In this document: positions 18,624 through 27,430 of the stretch, in pieces
Position numbering within the stretch: the stretch's first letter is position 1
How the letters are laid out: the number at the start of each line of letters is the position of its first letter
NCBI RefSeq assembly: GCF_004752005.1
Contig: NZ_CP038493.1
Location: 868,001-932,000, forward strand
Source of the DNA: Thalassotalea sp. HSM 43
Lineage (GTDB): Bacteria; Pseudomonadota; Gammaproteobacteria; Enterobacterales; Alteromonadaceae
Reading direction: 5' to 3'
DNA length: 64,000 bases
The notes under the pieces: model-generated
Told to the model about the DNA's origin: nothing
What the model saw: only the letters and a program-made list of their open reading frames with translations
The model's database searches: none
Made by a program: the position numbers and the translations under genes

Positions 18624-20105
18624 TTAGCTCTCCCCACCCATATCGTGCCCAGCATGCGACGAATGAGACTCTTGCGGGGCTATCTTAATCACCACAAAAT
18701 CATCGTCAATTTCAAAAGTAAAGGTTACTTTCATGCCAACCTTTAGCTGTTCGATATCTATATGAGAGGCAAGTATGAAATCCATTGTCGCTGCTGGTCT
18801 ATCCCACTTTTCAATCGGTCCACGGGAAATATTAACCACTCTGTTGTCGCTATCAATGGCGTTAATTACACCATCAACGGTTGCCGCTGGTAATTGTTTG
18901 GCCTGAATACGTTGAAAGTCAGAGCTGTTACTCGATTCGGAGTCCAATAGAAACTGAGCTGAGGTAACCACAAAATCGCCTTCCAGTAACCCCGATAAGA
19001 TTTCGGTATAGCCATTAATATTGCGACCGAGTTTAACCTCAACGCTTTTAAACTTGCCGCCACCAAAGGCAACAACGACTTTATCTTGTTTGCCGGTACG
19101 AATAACGGCATCGGTCGGCACGGTAAGTAATGACTCACTTGTGCCTACATCGATGTGCACCTTGGCATACATATTGGGTTTTAATAACCGCTCAGGATTG
19201 GCAAAGCGAATACGCAATCGATAGGCGCGAGAACTGGCATCTAAGGTTGGGTAGATATAGTTAACAACCCCTGAAAATTGCTTGCCTGGTAAATAGTCCA
19301 CGCTCATCACCACCGATTGTCCGGGTGCGAGTAAGTGACTCTGAGAGGCAAACACTTCTGCTTCAACCCAGACTTCATCCAACTGGCCAATGCTCATTAA
19401 GGTGGTGCCCGGTTCAACATAAAACCCTTCTCGAACATTTAGGCCATCAATGATGCCTGATTGCGGCGCATAAAACGTAACAGACTGCGAGACCTTGCGA
19501 CTTTTATGCAAGATGTCGATAAATTCATCGTTTATTTTAAGGCTTAGTAAACGCTGACGTGCCGCTTCAATAAGTAATGCTTGTTTGGAGTTCAACGCCA
19601 CTAAATACTCTTGCTGAGCGTTGACTAACTCCAAGGAATACATGGTGTATAACGGCTGGCCTTTCTTTACAGGATTACCCACGGCGCGCACATACAAATT
19701 ATCAACCCAGCCTTCGACCCGAGGATGCAGATGTATCAAGCTGTCTTCGTTGTATACCACCTGACCAAGCGCCTCAATCGATTCCGTTAAACTGCGACGC
19801 TCTACGATTTGCGTTTTCACGCCCAAGTTATTGACCACATTTGGCGCAATGCTTATCGCCCCTGGGCCGTATTCATCACTTGGATCGTCTTCTTCATACA
19901 CCGGCACCAAGTCCATGCCCATCGGCGACTTACCTGGCTTATCACGGCGATAGTTGGCGTCCATTGGCGCCACCCAATACAAAGGTTTCTTTTCACTTGA
20001 TTGCTCTACAGCACCATCATTAATAGCGAACTGTTGATAACCAAATACAGCAGCGGCGCCGAGAACAACACCAACTACCAATGTCGAGATTTTACCGGTC
20101 GACAT
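18624..20105 (-). CDS. cusB: CusB-type periplasmic adaptor with heavy-metal-binding N-terminus and CusF-like tail
   Basis: A 493-residue membrane-fusion protein linking the inner-membrane pump to an outer-membrane channel. The ATG at 20105 has GGAG five bases upstream and gives a signal anchor (STLVVGVVLGAAAVFG). Residues about 35-70 carry a heavy-metal-binding domain (YWVAPMD and GKSPMGMDLVPVYE). The barrel-sandwich, lipoyl and beta-barrel parts follow. Residues about 410-470 look like a fused CusF domain (GVINAID to the TMDF motif), but three of the four ligands known in E. coli CusF appear replaced. The protein ends with a His-rich SHSSHAGHDMGG. It lies between a His/Met-rich gene and cusA, in the same unit. 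Confidence 0.92.
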   Translation of the reverse strand: MSTGKISTLVVGVVLGAAAVFGYQQFAINDGAVEQSSEKKPLYWVAPMDANYRRDKPGKSPMGMDLVPVYEEDDPSDEYGPGAISIAPNVVNNLGVKTQIVERRSLTESIEALGQVVYNEDSLIHLHPRVEGWVDNLYVRAVGNPVKKGQPLYTMYSLELVNAQQEYLVALNSKQALLIEAARQRLLSLKINDEFIDILHKSRKVSQSVTFYAPQSGIIDGLNVREGFYVEPGTTLMSIGQLDEVWVEAEVFASQSHLLAPGQSVVMSVDYLPGKQFSGVVNYIYPTLDASSRAYRLRIRFANPERLLKPNMYAKVHIDVGTSESLLTVPTDAVIRTGKQDKVVVAFGGGKFKSVEVKLGRNINGYTEILSGLLEGDFVVTSAQFLLDSESSNSSDFQRIQAKQLPAATVDGVINAIDSDNRVVNISRGPIEKWDRPAATMDFILASHIDIEQLKVGMKVTFTFEIDDDFVVIKIAPQESHSSHAGHDMGGES

Positions 20106-20119
20106 ATCTACTCCAAATA

Positions 20120-20140
20120 TCAAGGGGTCAGATCCCTTGA
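20120..20140. repeat. Perfect 7-7-7 inverted repeat in the cusB leader
   Basis: Arms TCAAGGG (20120-20126) and CCCTTGA (20134-20140) flank a 7-base spacer GTCAGAT. It lies six bases upstream of the GGAG ribosome site of cusB. It may be a REP-like palindrome, since a GGGGTCAGAT core is common in REP elements of marine gammaproteobacteria, or a leader hairpin or operator. Confidence 0.75.
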
Positions 20141-20239
20141 ACGTCATTGCAAAATACTATTGCGAATTAATTAATTTATCTGTGAAGCCGTTATCTAAGT
20201 AACGGTAAATGGGCAAATTTTGGACGCACCTATCCTATA

Positions 20240-20635
20240 TCAAGCGATAATAGGTGGGCGATAAAGGTTGGTTTGTAACGCCGTTAGCGACGATTTGTCG
20301 GCTACGCGGATTTTAAGCGGGGCGATGTTGGCATCAGTGTGTGTTGCTTGAGCAAGAATGAATACCACAGACGAACATGCATTGCTTGGGCAAGCACAAT
20401 CGTCACCACAACAATCCATTGCCATATCAGCGTGCATGTTGTGCTGGCTGTCTGCGTCAGCCATTTGATGATGTTCACCGTGCTGTTGATGCATATCGTG
20501 GCTCATGTCATGGCTCATGTGCATTTGTGAGCTGGTATTAGTTTGTTGTTCGCATTGATGATTTTGCATAGCACTTGCCTGCCCGAATTGAGCAACGACA
20601 AACACCAAACATAAAAACATCTTTAAAAACGACAC
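20240..20635 (-). CDS. His/Met/Cys-rich periplasmic metal-binding protein (hypothetical)
   Basis: A 131-residue protein that begins with GTG at 20635 (AAAGGT precedes it at good spacing). It has a signal peptide (MSFLKMFLC to ASA), then a tract from about residue 25 to 70 crowded with His and Met (MHMSHDMSHDMHQQHGEHH), then a Cys cluster (DCCGDDCACPSNAC). The composition implies binding of copper, silver or a similar soft metal. It is the first gene of the cusBA unit, with 134 bases to cusB. It resembles small uncharacterised genes at the head of copper-resistance operons (CopL/DUF2946-like), but no firm family is recognised. Confidence 0.72.
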   Translation of the reverse strand: MSFLKMFLCLVFVVAQFGQASAMQNHQCEQQTNTSSQMHMSHDMSHDMHQQHGEHHQMADADSQHNMHADMAMDCCGDDCACPSNACSSVVFILAQATHTDANIAPLKIRVADKSSLTALQTNLYRPPIIA

Positions 20636-20735
20636 GTTAAATACCTTTTACATACTTACTGCAAAGTTTAATGGCACTTTGACTAACTGTAAAGACCTAG
20701 CTTGTGATTGATTTATTTCAGCGCAATAGAAAAAA

Positions 20736-22286
20736 CTATAATATTTTTTTCGGCACCAGTTTGCGCAGGCGCATTTGCAAGCGTTTGAATAGACTACTTT
20801 CATCGTCAGGATTAAAGTCAGCACGAATACGCCAAGCATTTTCTGGCTGCATTTCTTCAACCATGTAGCTATTGAGTTTTTTAGCAATGTTCTGTGACTT
20901 TATAATGGTAATCGCTTCGGTATTTAAATTATCACTGCGCGGATCGAGATTATGGGTGCCGATGATGGCGATATGTTGGTCGATAACGATTGATTTAGCA
21001 TGCAATCCGAATACAGGCATGTCTTTCTCTTCAGCGACGATCTCTTCCATCATCACTTGCCGTCTAATGTTGGCATCTGGCCTAAATTCATAGAGTTCAA
21101 TGCCTATTGCAATCAAACGTTCTCTATCTCGATGATAACCACTAAACGCTTCAATGTTATCGGTTGATGCCAAACTATTGGTTAAAATAGACACCCGAAC
21201 GCCACGTTCAATCAACTCTTTAAATAACTTTTTAGTCTGACTTTTAGTCACTAAATACGGTGTATGAATAACAACCGAGTGTTTTGCAGCGCTGATCAGC
21301 TTACGGATCTTGTCTGTTGTGTGTCCGCTACCATACCAACCATTGGTATCGGTATTTTTTCCCGGAAAATCAGATAAATACTCTACATCATCTAACCAAA
21401 GCAATTGTTTCTCATCTTTAAGGCGTTGGTAGAATGTCGGCACCAGATTAATTCGTTGGCGCACACTTGGGTAAAAATGCTTTGGGTTACAGGCATATTG
21501 ATTCAATGCCTCAACATTAAGAGCAATATCTGTGTCGTTTGGCAGGTGAATAAGCTCGCTTACCGGCACCGCATAAGGGCTATACCAAAATTGTTCGAAA
21601 GAATTTTGTACCGAGCGCGTTTGCCCGCCAATCATCAACACATCTCTGTCTCGAAAATTATACTCTCTGTCGAATCCATAGTATTCATTGGCGACGTTAC
21701 GGCCACCGGTGATGCTGACCCGGCCATCGACAATAAAACTTTTATTGTGCATGCGCTGATTTAGGTTATAAAAATTGGTACCAACATGAAAAAACTTTTC
21801 AACAATATTCTTACCGACATTAGCAACTGGGTTGTATATTTTTATGTCTATGTTGGGGTGTGAGTCGACAATCAACAAATCCTTGGCTTTGGCATCTACT
21901 AAAATATCGTCAATGATCACCCTAACTTTGACGCCGCGCTCTGCTGCTGCCACCAAATAATAAGTCGCTAGCAATCCGACATTATCAGCAGAAAAAATAA
22001 AATATTGAACATCAATACTCTTTTCGGCATGGTCTGATAACCAAGCACGCGTCAGCACAGCTTCACTGCCTCTTTCAAGAACATAAATTCCGGTGCGATT
22101 TTTCATTTGATCGAGATCGGGGACAAGCAATTTACTTAGGCTAATATCATTTTCAACCGGCGGGATAAGGGCACAATAATCTTCATCCACGCTCAGTGAA
22201 GACAAGCCTGGGTGTGAGCAAGCGGTAAACAATACCAGTACCGACACCGTTAATAGTATTAGTAAAGGCACAGTTTTATGCGGCAT
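20736..22286 (-). CDS. Phospholipase D superfamily protein, cardiolipin synthase C-like (paralogue 2)
   Basis: A 516-residue paralogue of the 9001-10635 protein, with HNKSFIVD and HAKSIVID as its two HKD motifs and the same GGRN and GTHNLDPRS follow-ups. The N-terminus is a signal with a possible lipobox (LFTAC, cysteine at about residue 23), suggesting a membrane-anchored lipoprotein. AGGACG precedes the ATG at 22286. It is expected to make cardiolipin or exchange phospholipid head groups, which is a family inference. The two copies flank the copper-efflux unit. Confidence 0.88.
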   Translation of the reverse strand: MPHKTVPLLILLTVSVLVLFTACSHPGLSSLSVDEDYCALIPPVENDISLSKLLVPDLDQMKNRTGIYVLERGSEAVLTRAWLSDHAEKSIDVQYFIFSADNVGLLATYYLVAAAERGVKVRVIIDDILVDAKAKDLLIVDSHPNIDIKIYNPVANVGKNIVEKFFHVGTNFYNLNQRMHNKSFIVDGRVSITGGRNVANEYYGFDREYNFRDRDVLMIGGQTRSVQNSFEQFWYSPYAVPVSELIHLPNDTDIALNVEALNQYACNPKHFYPSVRQRINLVPTFYQRLKDEKQLLWLDDVEYLSDFPGKNTDTNGWYGSGHTTDKIRKLISAAKHSVVIHTPYLVTKSQTKKLFKELIERGVRVSILTNSLASTDNIEAFSGYHRDRERLIAIGIELYEFRPDANIRRQVMMEEIVAEEKDMPVFGLHAKSIVIDQHIAIIGTHNLDPRSDNLNTEAITIIKSQNIAKKLNSYMVEEMQPENAWRIRADFNPDDESSLFKRLQMRLRKLVPKKIL

Positions 22287-22372
22287 ATATCACGTCCTAT
22301 TGAGAAAACCGCTAACGATAACCAACATGCATCTATCTGTTAGATCACTGAAAACTATAAGAGAAATAACAA

Positions 22373-22399
22373 AAAAAGCGAGTCTAAGACTCGCTTTTT
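22373..22399 (-). terminator. Terminator hairpin after pagL
   Basis: Inverted repeat GCGAGTCT / AGACTCGC around a single central A, bordered by A5 and T5, so it can work in both directions. It lies 25 bases after the pagL-like stop. Confidence 0.88.
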
Positions 22400-22423
22400 A
22401 CATGTTATAAATATCTTTTTTCG

Positions 22424-22972
22424 TTAAAAATCGTAGACGAAATAAAACTGATAGGAATCAAACGCTGGGTTTGAATCATAACGATTGGCGTTGGATATGT
22501 GCTGAAAAGCAAACCCCGCTCGGGTGTCACGATCAAAACTATAAACAGGCCCGAGTCGATAATAAAACTGCCACGGACCGCCATAATCTTTATAAGCAAC
22601 GCCTTGCTCACCAAACTCATAATCGCTATACCAGTACATACCACCTTCGACAGCAACTTTCAGTTCATTTGACCAATACCAACTCAAACCTAATCCGCCA
22701 CCGAGAATCTCACTATCACCACCCGAGGTTTGCAACTGCCCGGCATTAACCACCGGATACCAATACAAGGGCTGTTTTTCAAGCGCTTGAAACTCGGGAA
22801 ATAAATAGCTGACCTCTACTTTTTGGATATCCAGATTTTGATCTGTAGTTGGATACGCATAAGACACAGCAACCTGATGCTCATCAATCGCATGAGCACT
22901 CGTTAAAAAAAGGCCTGATAGGCCCAGTAAAATACAAGACACCCGTCTTGTGGTGTGTATAACACCCTTCAT
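22424..22972 (-). CDS. pagL: PagL-like lipid A 3-O-deacylase (acyloxyacyl hydrolase family)
   Basis: A 182-residue outer-membrane protein with a signal peptide ending near AHA and a small beta-barrel ending YFVYDF. The C-terminal motif HISNAN contains His158 and Ser160, matching the His-x-Ser of PagL. Twelve residues after the Ser, where PagL of Pseudomonas has its catalytic Glu, this protein has Asp172 in PAFDSY. The ATG at 22972 has GAGG eight bases before it; a TTG two codons upstream is less likely. If active, it would remove the 3-O acyl chain of lipid A and reduce endotoxin stimulation. The Glu-to-Asp change is the main doubt. Confidence 0.75.
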   Translation of the reverse strand: MKGVIHTTRRVSCILLGLSGLFLTSAHAIDEHQVAVSYAYPTTDQNLDIQKVEVSYLFPEFQALEKQPLYWYPVVNAGQLQTSGGDSEILGGGLGLSWYWSNELKVAVEGGMYWYSDYEFGEQGVAYKDYGGPWQFYYRLGPVYSFDRDTRAGFAFQHISNANRYDSNPAFDSYQFYFVYDF

Positions 22973-23190
22973 ATGCAAAACCTCTATTCTTATTGTTGGA
23001 ATGAATCCCTAATAAAAATTTGTTTTGCGATATACAGGTAAAGATAGATGGCGATATGCCGCGCAGCAACCACCAAAAAACGGCTCCAGTAATACCGCCC
23101 TTTGACTTCCATGTAGGTACAGTTTTAACCCTAGTAAACAAAGGCTTGTAGCGCAAACTGGGTAGCATAAAATTTAAGTGTCAGACATAA

Positions 23191-23220
23191 AAAAACCAGA
23201 GGCTCAGCTCTGGTTTTTCT
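23191..23220 (-). terminator. Terminator at the end of the capsule locus (after galU)
   Basis: CCAGAG / CTCTGG stem with a 6-base loop, flanked by A5 on one side and T5 on the other (arms 23191-23201 and 23208-23218). It follows the galU stop by about 22 bases and likely ends the capsule transcript. Confidence 0.88.
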
Positions 23221-23241
23221 TTTAAAATAAGTGACTTACAA

Positions 23242-24153
23242 TTACAAATTCAAACCACTTAAATAGGCTTTATATTCTTCACCTAATTCAGGGTGACGTA
23301 AACCATATTCAACATTTGCTTTCATATAACCCAATTTTGAGCCGCAATCGTGAGATTTACCGGTCATATGAAACGCTTCTACATTTTCAAGCTTCATTAA
23401 GGTTGCGATAGCATCCGTTAACTGGATTTCATCACCAGCTCCGGGAGGAGTCATTTCCAGCAGTTGCCATATGTTATTAGATAAAATATAACGACCAACA
23501 ACGGCTAGATTTGAAGGCGCATCTTCAAGCGCTGGTTTCTCAACAATTTGTGTCATGGTGCAAGACTCACCAGCGGCAACGTTCTCGCCGCCACAATCTA
23601 CCACACCGTAACTGCTTACTAATTCTTGCGCTACTGGCTCAACCATGATCTGACTAACGCCGGTTTCATTAAATCGATTAAGCATAGCCGCTAAATTTTC
23701 GGTTTTAGGGTTACTTGCTACGTCATCAATCAAAACATCAGGCAGTACAACCGCAAACGGCTCATTACCGACAATAGGTAACGCTTTTAATACCGCATGA
23801 CCAAGACCTTTCGCTTCGCCTTGACGCACGTGCATAATGGTGACGCCTTTAGGGCAGATCGATTGAACTTCATCTAACAACTGACGTTTAACACGCTTTT
23901 CTAACGTCGTTTCAAGTTCAAACTGCTTATCAAAGTGGTTTTCAATGGCATTTTTTGATGAATGGGTAACCAGTACAATTTCTTTGATACCAGCGGCTAT
24001 ACATTCATTCACTATGTATTGAATCAGTGGCTTATCAACAACAGGCAACATTTCTTTTGGAATGGCTTTTGTTGCCGGTAACATACGAGTTCCCAGTCCA
24101 GCTACTGGAATAACCGCTTTTCTAATTTTTTTAATTTGCTCTTGCTGAGCCAT
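23242..24153 (-). CDS. galU: UTP-glucose-1-phosphate uridylyltransferase
   Basis: A 303-residue cytoplasmic enzyme that makes UDP-glucose from UTP and glucose-1-phosphate. The nucleotide-binding motif [12 protein letters not shown] is near residue 18 and the [10 protein letters not shown] segment follows. The length is normal for bacterial GalU. It is the last gene of the capsule locus, 15 bases after kpsS, and feeds Ugd at 31697-32863. It has a good AAGGAC ribosome site. Confidence 0.96.
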   Translation of the reverse strand: MAQQEQIKKIRKAVIPVAGLGTRMLPATKAIPKEMLPVVDKPLIQYIVNECIAAGIKEIVLVTHSSKNAIENHFDKQFELETTLEKRVKRQLLDEVQSICPKGVTIMHVRQGEAKGLGHAVLKALPIVGNEPFAVVLPDVLIDDVASNPKTENLAAMLNRFNETGVSQIMVEPVAQELVSSYGVVDCGGENVAAGESCTMTQIVEKPALEDAPSNLAVVGRYILSNNIWQLLEMTPPGAGDEIQLTDAIATLMKLENVEAFHMTGKSHDCGSKLGYMKANVEYGLRHPELGEEYKAYLSGLNL

Positions 24154-24168
24154 AGGTTTGTCCTTGTT

Positions 24169-25386
24169 TTAACTCGCTTTACGAATCTCTGAAATCTTAG
24201 GAGATGATTGAATCACATCATACACTCTATCAATTAAACGCCTTCGGCCTTTGTAAAAATCGCCTGGTATTTGCGTCTGTTGTTGAACATGAGAGTGAAA
24301 CTTAGCAAATAGTTCTTCATCAACGGTAAAATTTGATGTCCAAAAATCATTTAGGCTTCCCTGATAAGTAATCCCCTCAATATCATAAAGAGCCTTACCC
24401 AACGTCATCGTAGGTAAATGGTGGATTAAACTTGATATTCCCACGGTCGAATTAACTGTCACGACCCCTTTTGCATGACGATATATGTCAGGTAAATTGA
24501 CATCATGCACGTAAAATACTCGGTCCATCAGGTTATGTTGCAATGCCAATCGCTTGATCAGCTTTCTATAATTGAAAAAGCCTCGATCTTGAGGGTGATG
24601 CTTTATTAAGAGCGCTTCGGCTTTGTTCGCATTTTTTGCAAAGGATATTACTACGTGTTTAATAACTTCTTCAACACTAGAAAACGGTGAGTGTTCGCGT
24701 AGTTGATAATCAACTTGTACCTGCAAAGGTAATAAGAAAAATTTTTGATCAAACTTACGAAAAACATGTCGTTTAACTCCTATATCTTTTACTTTAGAAG
24801 TTAACTTTTGTTTAAAATTATTTAACCAAAAACAGCACTCTTGCCAACTCGACCAAGGCCTATGGTGTTCATAGTGTGGAAATTCATTTTGGGTAAGAGT
24901 TGCTGCGATATAATAGCGCACCGCATACCACAATCTCTTTTTAAAGGTCGGCCCAACTTGAACCTCACTTTTTACAGGTTTGGCAACGGTCGATTGAATC
25001 GTATCTAGCGAACAATTCAATGTTGAATAGGCATTGCAACCATCTTGCTCCAATGTGATAAAACCAGCGCGTAAATACCCTTCTTCAAAACACCATACTT
25101 TGATACCTTTAGCTTTAGCAACAGTTATTGCAACACGATGATAAAAGCGACAGTCACCATACAAAACCAGATCGGATATATTATGCTCGTCAATAAAGCT
25201 CATAATATACTTCCCCCAATCAGCAGTTTTTCCTTGGTAATCAAACTGATGATCTGCCCCTGCGTATACTCTATCGCCACCATTAAAATTAATTTTAAAG
25301 GTTTTATGTCCATGAGTAGAAAAGTGATTCGCCATGTACTTAAAAAAAGTACCAAGTGGGCTTTGTAGAAATAATACGTTTTTCAT
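24169..25386 (-). CDS. kpsS: KpsS-type capsule beta-Kdo transferase
   Basis: A 405-residue cytoplasmic or peripheral protein of the capsule polysaccharide synthesis family. KpsS adds the first beta-Kdo residue to the phosphatidylglycerol terminus that anchors group 2 capsules. Visible family features are the FKINFNGGDRVYAG segment near the start, EEGYLRAGFIT around residue 105, and TVNSTVGISSLIH with HHLPTMTLG in the C-terminal Rossmann half. Two adjacent ATGs occur; the second (25386) is better spaced from GGAG. It follows kpsC by about 10 bases. Confidence 0.9.
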   Translation of the reverse strand: MKNVLFLQSPLGTFFKYMANHFSTHGHKTFKINFNGGDRVYAGADHQFDYQGKTADWGKYIMSFIDEHNISDLVLYGDCRFYHRVAITVAKAKGIKVWCFEEGYLRAGFITLEQDGCNAYSTLNCSLDTIQSTVAKPVKSEVQVGPTFKKRLWYAVRYYIAATLTQNEFPHYEHHRPWSSWQECCFWLNNFKQKLTSKVKDIGVKRHVFRKFDQKFFLLPLQVQVDYQLREHSPFSSVEEVIKHVVISFAKNANKAEALLIKHHPQDRGFFNYRKLIKRLALQHNLMDRVFYVHDVNLPDIYRHAKGVVTVNSTVGISSLIHHLPTMTLGKALYDIEGITYQGSLNDFWTSNFTVDEELFAKFHSHVQQQTQIPGDFYKGRRRLIDRVYDVIQSSPKISEIRKAS

Positions 25387-25396
25387 CATTACTCCA

Positions 25397-27403
25397 TTAA
25401 AATGATATACGCATAGTCATCGCTTGCCATAAAAAGCTAAGCTTAATGAACAATTTTTGCATAGGTGATATGGATATCTTTTGGTTTGATGTTTGTTGTT
25501 GGACTTTGGAAACAATATTTTCTGCTGACGCAAACAAACCAGTATCCCAATCGATATAGGTTGGGTATTGGATCAAAGTTGCGTATAAGAGCTCTTCTAT
25601 GGTTTTTAAATTCTTACGGCGTGCTAATGGGTGCATATCTTTTGTTAAACCCCATCCAGAATAAAAAGGCTGCCCCCAAGTCACTACATTGACGTCCTTA
25701 ATTAATGCTTCAAAACCACTCAGAGACGTCATGGTATGTAACTGATCAATATGACTATAGAGACTTGTAAGAGTCAATTCGGTAACTTCTTCATCTACGC
25801 ATAAATTTTTACAATCAGCAGAAATAACGCCAGCTCTATTTCCAGCCACGACGTCAGGGTGCGGCTTATAGATGATATAGGCTCCAGGATGGTAATTACG
25901 CACAGCCCATAATAACTCTTCATTTGTCTGAATAAATGGACTGCCTTTTTCCAAAGAGGCATCTCCATCTACCTGACCAACAACTAGTAATATAGGTTTG
26001 TTCACGTCTGGCCTAATATATTCAGATAATTTTCCAACGTTGTATTTGCTAACTTGGCTATTTTTCAAATTTGTTAAAAGCTTTTGTGCGCGGAGGAATT
26101 GTTCAGCAGATAATTCGGTGCTTTTTATCAGCCGCTCTAAATCACTTTCAATAGAGCTATCAAAGTACATACCATGGTTATCGAAGGCCAATGAAGATGG
26201 TCGGCATAAATTTGAGCCTAAACCAGAAGAACGAATAAAACCATCTTCTACTCGAAGACATTTTTTATCACTATTTTTCGCGCCCCAAATTAACAGCTGT
26301 TCACTTTCTTTTAAGTTATTTGGCACAGATTTAACAAACTTTACCTCTCTAGCAAACTTTTGACTAAAAGATTGAATGAAAGAACGTTTCCAAATTGAAA
26401 AGTTCACCGCATAAAGGGTTTGCCATCGCGGCTGCAAATATTGTTGCTGAACGATATCAATAATATCTTCAATCTCACAAGGTTCATTGGTAATAGGGTT
26501 AAAGTATTTTGGATATTCAACCAACGATGCATGTACCAAGGCTTGCAAGCTAATGCCATTCTTACGCCCACTACTAAGCGAATCATTTGTTAACCCCCAC
26601 CCTGCATAAAAAGGCATACCAAAACAGTAAACAGGCTTGTTTAATATAAGCGCTTCGAATCCCATTTGAGAGGAAACCGTATAAACAAAATCAACAGATT
26701 TGATTAAAGCGTGGGGGTGACATACATCATCGATAATTTCTACATTATCGAGATTAAGGCTCGCTAATACGCCCTTTTTCTTACCTAACTTTGTATCTGG
26801 GTGGACTCGAATAAAGATAGTTGCATTTGGGTGGTTCTGACGTGCAGAGGCTAACATATCTATAAAGCTTTGTTTATTAGCCAAAGATCCTTTAATAGAT
26901 AAGTCACCGGCAACCTGATCAACAACCAATACTGTTTCATTTTCGCATGAAGATAGTCTCTGTTTTAGTTCTCTAGGTAAGACCGAAGAAGCGTAGCAAT
27001 TATATTTGGTGACGCCTTTTTCAGAAATACTGCGAATTAGATTTTCACTACGCGACAACTGCTCCTCTGTCTTTTCTCTTACTATTAGTTCTTCGAGAGT
27101 TGAAGCTGAATTAGCTTGGTAATAAAGCCCTTTAGAATCGGTAATTAAAGATACATTTTGTCCATTTTTCGCTGGGTGACCAATATAACCAATAAAGCCG
27201 TCTTCTAAATACAGATAATCAAGATGATGTTTTTGGGCGAAAGCCTTTGCTTTAAGCGTATTCTTTTTTAAACCCCAACCTAAAACCTTGTCATTATCAG
27301 CGGGGGATACAAATGATTTAACTAAAGATAAGTTATCCTTTAAACACGCTTCAATTAAAGCTTGTCGTTGGTAAATACCTTTTGAGGTGGTCCACAAAGT
27401 CAT
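25397..27403 (-). CDS. kpsC: KpsC-type tandem beta-Kdo transferase
   Basis: A 668-residue protein close to the usual KpsC length. It contains two tandem copies of the family domain. The N-terminal copy has KVLGWGLKKNT, LEDGFIGYIG and VSSQMGFEALI, and the C-terminal copy has VEDGFIRSSGLG, KPHPDV and SLSGFEALI. KpsC alternately adds beta-2,4- and beta-2,7-linked Kdo to build the lipid-linked Kdo primer on which the capsule polymer rests. It is in the same transcript as kpsS and galU. No CMP-Kdo synthase (kpsU) is in the locus, so CMP-Kdo would come from the LPS pathway. Confidence 0.94.
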   Translation of the reverse strand: MTLWTTSKGIYQRQALIEACLKDNLSLVKSFVSPADNDKVLGWGLKKNTLKAKAFAQKHHLDYLYLEDGFIGYIGHPAKNGQNVSLITDSKGLYYQANSASTLEELIVREKTEEQLSRSENLIRSISEKGVTKYNCYASSVLPRELKQRLSSCENETVLVVDQVAGDLSIKGSLANKQSFIDMLASARQNHPNATIFIRVHPDTKLGKKKGVLASLNLDNVEIIDDVCHPHALIKSVDFVYTVSSQMGFEALILNKPVYCFGMPFYAGWGLTNDSLSSGRKNGISLQALVHASLVEYPKYFNPITNEPCEIEDIIDIVQQQYLQPRWQTLYAVNFSIWKRSFIQSFSQKFAREVKFVKSVPNNLKESEQLLIWGAKNSDKKCLRVEDGFIRSSGLGSNLCRPSSLAFDNHGMYFDSSIESDLERLIKSTELSAEQFLRAQKLLTNLKNSQVSKYNVGKLSEYIRPDVNKPILLVVGQVDGDASLEKGSPFIQTNEELLWAVRNYHPGAYIIYKPHPDVVAGNRAGVISADCKNLCVDEEVTELTLTSLYSHIDQLHTMTSLSGFEALIKDVNVVTWGQPFYSGWGLTKDMHPLARRKNLKTIEELLYATLIQYPTYIDWDTGLFASAENIVSKVQQQTSNQKISISPMQKLFIKLSFLWQAMTMRISF

Positions 27404-27430
27404 AGTTAATTTTTTATTTTAGTTAGGCGG

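Noticed and set aside
20648-20887. A 79-codon minus-strand frame overlapping the end of the second phospholipase D-like gene
   Set aside because: It lies in another frame of a confident gene and shows no homology or ribosome site.
22884-23168. A 94-codon minus-strand open frame upstream of the pagL-like gene
   Set aside because: It overlaps the pagL-like coding start in another frame, has no recognisable domain or ribosome site, and its composition looks like random translation of a promoter region.
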